Source: Thermoplasmata archaeon M9B2D (GTDB lineage: Archaea; Thermoplasmatota; E2; DHVEG-1). Taken from it: a stretch of 37,354 bases of DNA. A model generated the notes under the pieces. That model was not told the DNA's origin. It did not search any database and was given only the letters and a program-made list of their open reading frames with translations. Both the position numbers and the translations under genes were made by a program. Position 1 is the stretch's first letter. Each line of letters opens with the position of its first letter. Positions 8,344-15,286 of the stretch are shown one piece after another. The DNA lies in the NCBI GenBank assembly GCA_002900555.1, contig MUGD01000009.1, forward strand, positions 1-37,354, given 5' to 3'.

Positions 8344-8450
8344 ATGAACTACCACCTTCTGCCATTGTCATGCTGATTTTCGGTGCGGTGGTCTGCTATG
8401 GTGGTATCGCCTATTTCCTCTACCGGGCATTTACAGCACGACGTAAGTAA
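8340..8450 (+). CDS. MetS-like small subunit of NSS transporter
   Basis: A 36-residue protein, MNELPPSAIVMLIFGAVVCY then GGIAYFLYRAFTARRK: a short polar start, one membrane helix (about residues 8-29) and a basic end, so probably N-out/C-in. Its ATG overlaps the transporter stop in an ATGA, the hallmark of coupled translation. The pattern (short N-terminus with a proline, a glycine-rich helix, FLYRA and a basic tail) is that of MetS, the small subunit of the methionine/alanine importer MetPS first described in Corynebacterium. Bacterial NSS genes often carry such a partner. Confidence 0.75.
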   Translation: MNELPPSAIVMLIFGAVVCYGGIAYFLYRAFTARRK

Positions 8451-8523
8451 ATTCCCACGATGCGTTGTCCGGAATGTTTTAAATCCTGAAAAACGATGTC
8501 AGTATCGCACTAGGTGACGGATG

Positions 8524-9531
8524 ATGGGACAGGGAAAATACATAGGAGTGCTTTCAAGTGGTGGCGATGCTCCAGGGATGAATGCAGCGATACGGGCGGT
8601 CGTTCGCACCGGTATTTATCATGGCAACACCATGTTTGGAATCAGCCGAGGATACCAAGGGATGATCGAAGGAGACATCGAACAAGTCGACCGTTACTTC
8701 GTTAGCAACATCATTAAGGACGGCGGCACTGTCCTGCAGACCGCACGTAGCAGTGAGTTTCTCACAAAAGAAGGACGAGAAAAAGCGTTCAAAAACCTAA
8801 AACGCTTTGGCATCGACAGCATCATCGTCATCGGTGGGGACGGTTCCTTCCGAGGGCTGCATCACTTCCTCCAAGACTACCCCATCCAGGGCATCGGAGT
8901 CCCGGGAACGATCGACAATGATCTGTATGGAACCGATTTTACCATTGGCTTTGACACCGCGGTAAACACCGCACTAGAGGCAATCGACAAAATACGAGAC
9001 ACTGCATCGTCACATTCACGATTATTCATCATTGAGGTCATGGGGCGGACCTCCGGATACATCGCCTTATACACCGGTATCGGTGGGGGTGCAGAAGACA
9101 TCCTCATCCCAGAATCACCCATGAACATCCAAACACTCGTCGCAGAGCTAGACAACCAACACAAAGCAGGAAAACAAAGCAGCATTATTGTCTTAGCAGA
9201 AGGAGAAACCACCGGAGGAACGTCAGAGATAAAAACAGCGATTGAGAAAGTCATCAACTGGGACATCAAAGTAAGCGTGCTTGGCCATGTACAACGTGGG
9301 GGGGACCCGACAGCCTTTGACCGAGTGCTTGCCAGCAGACTTGGCTATGAAGCAGTGCTTGCGGTGATGAACAACCACACCGACAAGATGGTTGGCATGA
9401 TCAATAAAATCCCAACACTGACACCACTGGAAGAGACCTGGACAAAGAAAAAAGATATGGATATGGTGTATCTGAAAATGAACCAGGTGCTTGCAGCACC
9501 ACAGCAAAAACAACTGGAAGTTACGTTTTAA
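8524..9531 (+). CDS. pfkA: ATP-type 6-phosphofructokinase (PfkA family)
   Basis: The enzyme phosphorylates fructose 6-phosphate to fructose 1,6-bisphosphate. About 335 residues, close to the bacterial PfkA length of 320. Signatures in order: GVLSSGGDAPGMNAAIRAVV (nucleotide loop, about residue 9), VIGGDGSFRG (about 103-112), the catalytic GVPGTIDNDL, and FIIEVMGRTSGY. Glycine after GGD (GGDG) is the ATP-dependent form; pyrophosphate enzymes usually have Asp there. AGGTGA at 8512-8517 precedes ATG 8524 by 6 nt and ATG 8521 by 3 nt, so I prefer 8524. A TATA-like TTTTAAAT lies near 8477. Most glycolytic euryarchaea use unrelated ADP-dependent kinases, so this family suggests transfer. The gene ends 6 bp from the convergent truA. 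Confidence 0.92.
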   Translation: MGQGKYIGVLSSGGDAPGMNAAIRAVVRTGIYHGNTMFGISRGYQGMIEGDIEQVDRYFVSNIIKDGGTVLQTARSSEFLTKEGREKAFKNLKRFGIDSIIVIGGDGSFRGLHHFLQDYPIQGIGVPGTIDNDLYGTDFTIGFDTAVNTALEAIDKIRDTASSHSRLFIIEVMGRTSGYIALYTGIGGGAEDILIPESPMNIQTLVAELDNQHKAGKQSSIIVLAEGETTGGTSEIKTAIEKVINWDIKVSVLGHVQRGGDPTAFDRVLASRLGYEAVLAVMNNHTDKMVGMINKIPTLTPLEETWTKKKDMDMVYLKMNQVLAAPQQKQLEVTF

Positions 9532-9537
9532 TAAAAA

Positions 9538-10293
9538 TCATAGCAAAGCAAGTATTTTGTTTTCAAAATCATACAGCCTTTTTTTATACTCAGGTGCATA
9601 CTCAAACGAAAAATCATACACCACATCCTTAAGAATCAGCGGCCGAGGGTCTGCAAGCTGAAAATCAACCTTCTTCTCCGGATGCTGTAACGCTTCCTTG
9701 ATTACAGTTTGAGACAATGTCCCCTCCCCTGCTTTTTTCAACGCAGACACAATCCGTCTAATCTGATTCCAAAGAAATGTCTGCGCATAAAAATCAAGAA
9801 CCAAAAACCCTTTTTTTTCAGAAACGATGATGTTCTCTATGCTACGAACCGGGTTTTTCATATGTTCAACCCGCGCGAAATTCCGAAAGTTATGCTCACC
9901 AGTAAATAACCCAGCAGCAGACAGCACCTTGTCAACATCAAGGCTATTTTTTCGAAGATAATATCGATATTCTCTTCTTTTTGCATGACGCGGGTAAAAA
10001 CCATGTATCACCTCACAAATCCCATAGATGAAGATGTCTGAGACATGCGTTGTAACACTTGAAAAAACCTTATCTGTGGACCATACTGTATCAAACGCAC
10101 AGACATTCCCTAACGCAGACACGCCTTTATCAGTACGACTCGCGGTACGAAAACACGACATACGAATATCATCAAAAACCCTTTGTTTACGTAACATTTC
10201 TAGAAGGGTTTGCTCAACGGTTCGCTGCTCTGGCTGACGTGCATATCCGGAAAAACAGGTTCCGTCATAGGCAAACTTCAACGCAATCCGCAT
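9538..10293 (-). CDS. truA: tRNA pseudouridine synthase A
   Basis: Converts uridine to pseudouridine in the anticodon arm (positions 38-40) of tRNAs. About 251 residues. RIALKFAYDGTCFSGYARQP is the usual TruA opening, and FRTASRTDKGVSALGNVCAF contains the catalytic Asp of the RTDKGV motif (about residue 55). Later motifs include LWNQIRRIVSAL, the Q-I-R-R helix near the active site. I start at ATG 10293, where family members begin; ATG 10299 would add two residues. No ribosome site is clear. The gene diverges from the first gatD and converges with pfkA. Confidence 0.9.
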   Translation of the reverse strand: MRIALKFAYDGTCFSGYARQPEQRTVEQTLLEMLRKQRVFDDIRMSCFRTASRTDKGVSALGNVCAFDTVWSTDKVFSSVTTHVSDIFIYGICEVIHGFYPRHAKRREYRYYLRKNSLDVDKVLSAAGLFTGEHNFRNFARVEHMKNPVRSIENIIVSEKKGFLVLDFYAQTFLWNQIRRIVSALKKAGEGTLSQTVIKEALQHPEKKVDFQLADPRPLILKDVVYDFSFEYAPEYKKRLYDFENKILALL

Positions 10294-10383
10294 ACACATA
10301 CGAAAAGAACTCGTCCCATAAAATCATATTGACCCAAAGAGCATAGTTCTATAAAAACTAAAGCGATACTTCAGGTGAACAGT

Positions 10384-11694
10384 ATGCCACGAAAAAAAGA
10401 AATAGAAGAAAAACTACGTGCAATAAACGCAAAAACCGGGGATGTCATCCGTATCATACGAAATACTGAACAGCATGAAGGGGTGCTTATGCCTCGTCAT
10501 GAGTTTAGCCAAGAGGATATCATCACGATAAAACTAAAAACTGGTTATAACATCGGCATCGCAGTCGATGAAAAAACACAGATAACTCTGGTACAGAAGC
10601 AAAAAATCATAGAAAAACCAGTACAAAAAATTCCTTTTGATCCAAAAAAACCAACAATCTCCATCATAGGTACAGGGGGAACAATCGCTTGTTATATTGA
10701 CTACCGGACAGGAGCCGTCCACCCTGCTTCATCAGCAGAAGAGCTCGCCTTCTCCGTCCCTGAGATTTTCAACATCTGTAATGTTAAATCCCAGGTTGCG
10801 TATCAGATGCTTAGTGAAAACATTGAAATAACGCACTGGCAGAGTCTTGCAACACTCGTCGCAGAGGAACTTAACAACGGCGTAGCAGGAGTGGTGATCC
10901 CTCACGGAACCGACACCCTTGGCTACACAGCAGCAGCATTATCATTTTTTCTTAAGAACCTCTCAGGACCAGTGGTCCTTGTCGGAGCGCAACGATCAAG
11001 CGATCGGCCATCCTCAGACGCAGCGCAGAATCTCATCGCGGCAGCAACAGTAGCAGGAACATCAAATCTTGGAGAGGTGGTCGTCGTGATGCATGGGGAA
11101 ACCTCTGATACGTACTCAACGATTCATAGAGGAGTTAAGGTACGAAAATTCCATACATCACGGCGGGACGCATTTCAAACCGTAAACGACGTTCCTTTGG
11201 GAACGGTGAAAGAGGGAAAACTACGCTTAAGACCATCCTATACGAAAAAAACCACTGGACCAGTCATCGTGGATACCGCTATGAACAAAGACGTAGGAGT
11301 CGTCTATTTCTACCCCGGATTAAAACCAGAGGACATCCCCCAGAAAAAAGGACTTATCCTTGCTGGAACCGGCCTTGGACATGTGTCAGAAAAACTCCTT
11401 CCTCGTATCACCTCTCTTATCAACAACGGTTCTGTTATCGTTATGACCTCGCAGTGTCTGTTCGGACGAGTCAACATGCATGTGTATTCAGTGGGACGTG
11501 ACCTTATCAAAGCAGGTGTTATTTCTGGGGAGGATATGCTGCTCGAGACCGCGTATATCAAACTTATGTGGGCACTTGCCCATACCAATACAAGGCAAGA
11601 GGTCGAATCCCTCATGAAAACAAACCTTGCCGGAGAGATCTCTGAACGGACAACGGCCGATGCGTTTATTTCTCAAGGAGATAAGACAAAGTAA
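10384..11694 (+). CDS. gatD: Glu-tRNA(Gln) amidotransferase subunit D, first copy (orphan)
   Basis: About 436 residues in GatD order: an N-terminal small barrel (GDVIRIIRN ... IKLKTGYNIGIAVDEKTQI, about residues 15-70) followed by an asparaginase-like amidase domain. The residues expected for glutamine hydrolysis are present: Thr in GTGGTIACYIDYRTGAV, Thr-Asp in HGTDTLGY, and Lys in GVKVRKFHTS; GAQRSSDRPSSDA is also intact. GatD releases ammonia for GatE, which converts Glu-tRNA(Gln) to Gln-tRNA(Gln). AGGTGA at 10371-10376 lies 7 nt before ATG 10384, so GTG 10375, which overlaps that site, is unlikely. A second gatD lies at 28775 beside gatE; this copy has no gatE neighbour. It may be a free asparaginase or glutaminase, or an alternative subunit. 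Confidence 0.85.
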   Translation: MPRKKEIEEKLRAINAKTGDVIRIIRNTEQHEGVLMPRHEFSQEDIITIKLKTGYNIGIAVDEKTQITLVQKQKIIEKPVQKIPFDPKKPTISIIGTGGTIACYIDYRTGAVHPASSAEELAFSVPEIFNICNVKSQVAYQMLSENIEITHWQSLATLVAEELNNGVAGVVIPHGTDTLGYTAAALSFFLKNLSGPVVLVGAQRSSDRPSSDAAQNLIAAATVAGTSNLGEVVVVMHGETSDTYSTIHRGVKVRKFHTSRRDAFQTVNDVPLGTVKEGKLRLRPSYTKKTTGPVIVDTAMNKDVGVVYFYPGLKPEDIPQKKGLILAGTGLGHVSEKLLPRITSLINNGSVIVMTSQCLFGRVNMHVYSVGRDLIKAGVISGEDMLLETAYIKLMWALAHTNTRQEVESLMKTNLAGEISERTTADAFISQGDKTK

Positions 11695-11729
11695 TCAGAA
11701 TTTTAGGGGAAAACCCCATAGTATGTAGC

Positions 11730-12758
11730 CTACGTAGGTACTAAAAAGAGATACCCCTCAAGTCGCACAGTTTTTACCATCTGGGTGTCAACTAGAGTGG
11801 TTGTTGGCTTTCGAATCTCAACGGTCATATAGGTTTTAGGGTCCATGAGCTGGATTTCGTTTTTTGATTGACTAACAACAATCATCTCCCGGATAAGTTC
11901 CGTACCACCGAATATCTTAGAGGACGAAATCTCCCTTCCATCAATGACCTTCTCAGTCCAGGTTGAGAGATCTATGCCGCGGACCTTATGCTCATGAAGA
12001 GAGACAATCATGAAAAATGAGCTGTCGTATGAGAAGAAATCACCTATTCTATACGCTGGTATCCGTACAAGATATGTCATCCGATACACCTCTCTACTGT
12101 CTTTCATTCCAGCCGTAGATGCGGATTGTTTGAAAGTCCCTCCAAACTGCTCCTGCAGCTTCTTTGCTATGGAAAACGCGGTTGTTTTTTCACTAAGGAA
12201 AAAATCAAGACCCTCACGTTTCACATCAATATCTGTGATAAAAAGTCCTCGTTTGCCACCCTCTTGTTGTTGCCCTACCATGTTTTCCACAGTAGAGCGA
12301 AATGTCTGTAGCTCTGCATCGCTGAATGTGCGTTTTTCAGCCCGTATCTGAATAATCGCCTCATAATACCCCCCGGCTTCCCGGGAGCAGACGTTACAGG
12401 TGTTCTGTCGTATTCGAACGGTAAGCGGATGCTGTTCAGTGATTTGATGTTCTTCAAGAAAACCAGAGATAGACACCATGCATGAAAAAACCCGGTCCTG
12501 TTCGTTGCACTTGGTTTGAATATCAACGTTTTTCAGCTCAGGGCTAATAGAAAACGCATCTTTGACATGCCGTTTTAGAACATCATAAAAAGGCTCGTGA
12601 ACCCAAGTGTTCTTATATTTATATGAGGAGCATCGAGGGCAAAGTGTTACATCAAGAATCACAGGTCCTTTGGAAAACTGTGTATGTTTCAGATAACAGT
12701 TTAGACAGACGCCGTTTCGGAAAACGTGTGTTTCTTTGCCACATTCCACGCAAAACAT
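11730..12758 (-). CDS. NMD3 family protein
   Basis: The archaeal relative of eukaryotic NMD3, the adaptor that binds the 60S ribosomal subunit for export; in archaea it probably acts in ribosome assembly or surveillance. 342 residues. The N-terminus carries the family's zinc-binding cysteine pairs: FCVECGKE, CLNCYLKH, CPRCSSYKY and CNVCSREAGGYYEA. The middle contains FFLSEKTTAFSIAKKLQEQF and TYLVRIPAYRIGDF, as in other family members, and the end is OB-like (VRGIDLSTWTEKVI). It starts 18 bp after the stop of the EamA transporter on the same strand, so the two may be co-transcribed. Confidence 0.88.
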   Translation of the reverse strand: MFCVECGKETHVFRNGVCLNCYLKHTQFSKGPVILDVTLCPRCSSYKYKNTWVHEPFYDVLKRHVKDAFSISPELKNVDIQTKCNEQDRVFSCMVSISGFLEEHQITEQHPLTVRIRQNTCNVCSREAGGYYEAIIQIRAEKRTFSDAELQTFRSTVENMVGQQQEGGKRGLFITDIDVKREGLDFFLSEKTTAFSIAKKLQEQFGGTFKQSASTAGMKDSREVYRMTYLVRIPAYRIGDFFSYDSSFFMIVSLHEHKVRGIDLSTWTEKVIDGREISSSKIFGGTELIREMIVVSQSKNEIQLMDPKTYMTVEIRKPTTTLVDTQMVKTVRLEGYLFLVPT

Positions 12759-12776
12759 ACCTAGGTTCCGCTCCTG

Positions 12777-13661
12777 TTAGGTTCGCTGGGTGAGATAGAC
12801 GCCATAGATTATTAATCCTGCGCCTGCAAGGAAAAACCCGGTCAACTGTGTGCCAAGGAAAAACGACATCAGAATCGTAAACAGCGGGATGAAGGTAAGG
12901 AAGACTGCCGCTTTGCTTGCATCGATATGCTTTAAGGCGTAGTACCATCCGAGATATCCAAAAAGAGAACAGGCGACAGCCAAGTAGAATATCGCCCCCC
13001 AGCCATGCAGTGAGGTCTGTTGGAGGACTGGCCCAATGCGGGAAATAACAAAAGGCAGATACAATAGTGTTCCGAAGACAAACGCGTATGTGGTGATGAC
13101 AAACTCATCGTAGGTTTTCAACAGTCGTTTTCCTAAGAACGAATACAGTGCCCAGCAGAAGGCAGACAGGAGCATAAGGATACTTCCGATAATGAATAGA
13201 TTATCAAGGGTGAACTGTTGTTTTGAGATATCGGAAAACATGATGACAAAGACGCCGAGAAACGAAAGCACGATGCCACTGATTCTTTTTTTTGTCAGAG
13301 GCTCATGTAAGAATAACCCAGAGAGAACCGCGATGAAAATCACGTTGGTGTTGATAAGTACAGAGGCGGTGGGGGCGTTTGTGTAGAAGATACCAAGGAA
13401 CTGGAAGAGGTATAAGAATGTCACCCCAGTCAACCCAAGGGCGACAAACCAGGGGATCTCCTTTTTTGGAAAAGAGATGGGTTTTTTCTGTACCAGAACG
13501 AGAAGAACCATCAGGGGTGTTGCCACAAGGAACCGCAGAAACCCTAGATCAACAGGGTCTATCTCCTTTGTTATCATCTCCACGACAATAAACGAGCTTG
13601 CCCAGAAAAAAGAAATCAGAACAAGGAGAGGTATGATGATGAGATTCTTGGTCATGGACAT
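12777..13661 (-). CDS. EamA family (DMT superfamily) transporter
   Basis: 294 residues with ten hydrophobic segments in two repeated halves, each an EamA domain. The first starts LLVLISFFWASSFIVVEMI with the typical W-A-S-S motif and ends near FLGVFVIMFSD; the second starts SILMLLSAFCWALYSFLGKR. The last helix carries GAGLIIYGVYLTQR. Such proteins export amino acids, metabolites or nucleotide sugars; the substrate is not readable. ATG 13661 is preceded by GTTTTATTAACC about 25 nt upstream and no ribosome site, so it may be leaderless. NMD3 follows 18 bp downstream. Confidence 0.88.
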   Translation of the reverse strand: MSMTKNLIIIPLLVLISFFWASSFIVVEMITKEIDPVDLGFLRFLVATPLMVLLVLVQKKPISFPKKEIPWFVALGLTGVTFLYLFQFLGIFYTNAPTASVLINTNVIFIAVLSGLFLHEPLTKKRISGIVLSFLGVFVIMFSDISKQQFTLDNLFIIGSILMLLSAFCWALYSFLGKRLLKTYDEFVITTYAFVFGTLLYLPFVISRIGPVLQQTSLHGWGAIFYLAVACSLFGYLGWYYALKHIDASKAAVFLTFIPLFTILMSFFLGTQLTGFFLAGAGLIIYGVYLTQRT

Positions 13662-13736
13662 CGATAATCCAAGATTGGTTAATAAAACGATATACCTGAT
13701 AGGTGCCGATGAGGAAAAAAATGGTCCAAGAACGGT

Positions 13737-14831
13737 TCATCCTTTGGTAAGAATAAACGAATCTAGCGTACAACCATCTGGTTTCTTTGCCTCGAAGGTT
13801 AATGTAGAAGAATCTACCGTAAGCAGACAATAATGATAAGTTTTCTCTGAATAGACGGTCCAGGGGCTATGGCCAACGTCATAGAGAGGAGCACCTCCCC
13901 CACCAGTGATAACATACGTAACATTATTGATATAACTGCGTTCATAGCTATGCTCATGACCATTAAACACAATATCAACATCAGAACGCGCGAACACCGG
14001 TGCCCATATCTTCTGTAAAAGTGTCGTGTTTCCATGGTTCCCTGAGCTATATAACGGGTGATGGAAAAAGACAATGGTAAATGGTGCCTGGCGCGTCCGA
14101 AGGTCCTCAAGAAGCCAGAAATACTGGGTGAATCGATAGGCATACCGTGGGTTTGAATCCAGGCCGATGAAATGCACAGGTCCATTGTCAAAAGAGTACC
14201 ACCGCTCAATAAACGGAAGGGAAAAAACCAAAAAATAAAGAGGACTGGATTGCTCATGGTTTCCAAGTACCGGATAGAACGTGCTGTTGTAGGTAAATGG
14301 CGAGGCAGAGAAAAATTCAACCCAATCACCAGGATTCCTTCCGTTATCGACAAGATCCCCGGTGTTTAGGACAAACAGGGGAGTGTCCTGTTCTATCGCC
14401 CTGGCTACTTGTGCGGTGCTTTGCCAGTTGTCCCAGCCTCCCCGCGAGTCACCGTAAACGACGAATCTGATTGTTTCATTGCTGGGAAACGCGGTCCAGA
14501 ATCGATGCAGCGGACTTTTTGTTTCATCTGATACAACAGTATAGGAATACTGGCGTCCAGGTGCCAATCCAGTGATTTTGACAGAGTGATGCATCTTTGG
14601 ACAAAGAGACATCTGCACAGTGACATTTCCAAGCGTTGGGCTTGTACCCCAATACACCTCATTTCGCTTCGTTGATGGAAGAGTCATCCAAGAAACGATC
14701 ACAGAGGTATGTTCCGACTGCTGGATGTACGGACCAATGATCAATGGCTTAGCAGAGATTCCGCAACTAAAGCAGGCAAATATAAACAGAAGCCCCACCG
14801 CTAGAACCGTTTTTCGTATGATCGTCTTCAT
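13737..14831 (-). CDS. Secreted purple-acid-phosphatase-like metallophosphoesterase
   Basis: About 364 residues from ATG 14831. A signal peptide (KTVLAVGLLFIFACFSCGIS) is followed by a fibronectin-III-like domain (KPLIIGPYIQQSEHTSVIVS ... YSYTV) and a calcineurin-like phosphoesterase domain. The metal ligands of the purple acid phosphatase pattern are visible: VVYGDSRGG, NTGDLVDNG, VLGNHE, FFHHPLYSS and VFNGHEHSYERS. The enzyme probably removes phosphate from extracellular phosphoesters. ATG 14870 is in frame but lies close after a TATA-like TATAAATC at about 14881-14888, where transcription would start inside it, so I favour 14831. The first metal motif is GDSR rather than the GDxG usual in plant enzymes. 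Confidence 0.85.
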   Translation of the reverse strand: MKTIIRKTVLAVGLLFIFACFSCGISAKPLIIGPYIQQSEHTSVIVSWMTLPSTKRNEVYWGTSPTLGNVTVQMSLCPKMHHSVKITGLAPGRQYSYTVVSDETKSPLHRFWTAFPSNETIRFVVYGDSRGGWDNWQSTAQVARAIEQDTPLFVLNTGDLVDNGRNPGDWVEFFSASPFTYNSTFYPVLGNHEQSSPLYFLVFSLPFIERWYSFDNGPVHFIGLDSNPRYAYRFTQYFWLLEDLRTRQAPFTIVFFHHPLYSSGNHGNTTLLQKIWAPVFARSDVDIVFNGHEHSYERSYINNVTYVITGGGGAPLYDVGHSPWTVYSEKTYHYCLLTVDSSTLTFEAKKPDGCTLDSFILTKG

Positions 14832-15024
14832 AGATGTCGCCTTTTTTCTAGATATCCTTTTTCTATACATGCCATCTGATTTATATTTTTTGCTGATACG
14901 GCATCGTCATTGCAGTCAAAAGAATGAACGCCATATCCTTCTGTTTGGGTCTACGACGAACGCGTATTTTTTCTTTTCCGGTAAGAACCGTACAGAACCA
15001 TGGTACCACCTGTACAATAAGACG

Positions 15025-15032
15025 CTTTAAAG
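15025..15032 (+). promoter_or_regulatory. TATA-like box before two tiny ORFs
   Basis: CTTTAAAG lies about 25 nt before a GAGG ribosome-site-like sequence (15054-15057) that precedes the small ORF at 15069. Confidence 0.3.
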
Positions 15033-15068
15033 AAAACAGACAAAACAGGAAGTGAGGAGTGAAAAAAA

Positions 15069-15188
15069 ATGATGATTGTTGGTCAAGTGTCAAGCCCCGA
15101 GGAAGCAACCGAAGTAGAATTTATCGCAAAATCTTTTGTCGTCGCAAACCGCGCACGCGTCCTTGCGTTGAAACTGCGAGAGGGATAA
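15069..15188 (+). CDS. Possible small protein, 39 residues
   Basis: An ORF too short for routine calling: MMIVGQVSSPEEATEVEFIA then KSFVVANRARVLALKLREG. GAGG lies 11 nt before ATG 15069 and a TATA-like box lies further upstream. It fills an otherwise empty gap between the phosphatase and the acetyl-CoA synthetase. The composition looks protein-like, with an acidic first half and a basic helix at the end, and no membrane segment. I do not recognise it. A second tiny ORF starts 5 nt after its stop. Confidence 0.4.
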   Translation: MMIVGQVSSPEEATEVEFIAKSFVVANRARVLALKLREG

Positions 15189-15193
15189 AAAGG

Positions 15194-15274
15194 ATGAAGA
15201 AAAAAAACAAAGGGAAGAGAAACATTCCCTCCGACATCCCTATCGTCTGGGTAAACATCATCGATGGAGAGTAA
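15194..15274 (+). CDS. Possible small protein, 26 residues
   Basis: ATG 15194 starts MKKKNKGKRNIPSDIPIVWV then NIIDGE, a lysine-rich start followed by a short hydrophobic strand. It begins 5 nt after the stop of the 39-residue ORF, with AAAAGG just before the ATG, so the two could be one transcript. The stop lies 12 bp from the end of the convergent acetyl-CoA synthetase gene. Support is weak and function unknown. Confidence 0.25.
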   Translation: MKKKNKGKRNIPSDIPIVWVNIIDGE

Positions 15275-15286
15275 CCTTCTCTCTTC

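Noticed and set aside
10384..11694. Plain type I L-asparaginase
   Set aside because: The N-terminal GatD-type barrel and the GatD catalytic spacing favour GatD, although asparaginase activity cannot be excluded.
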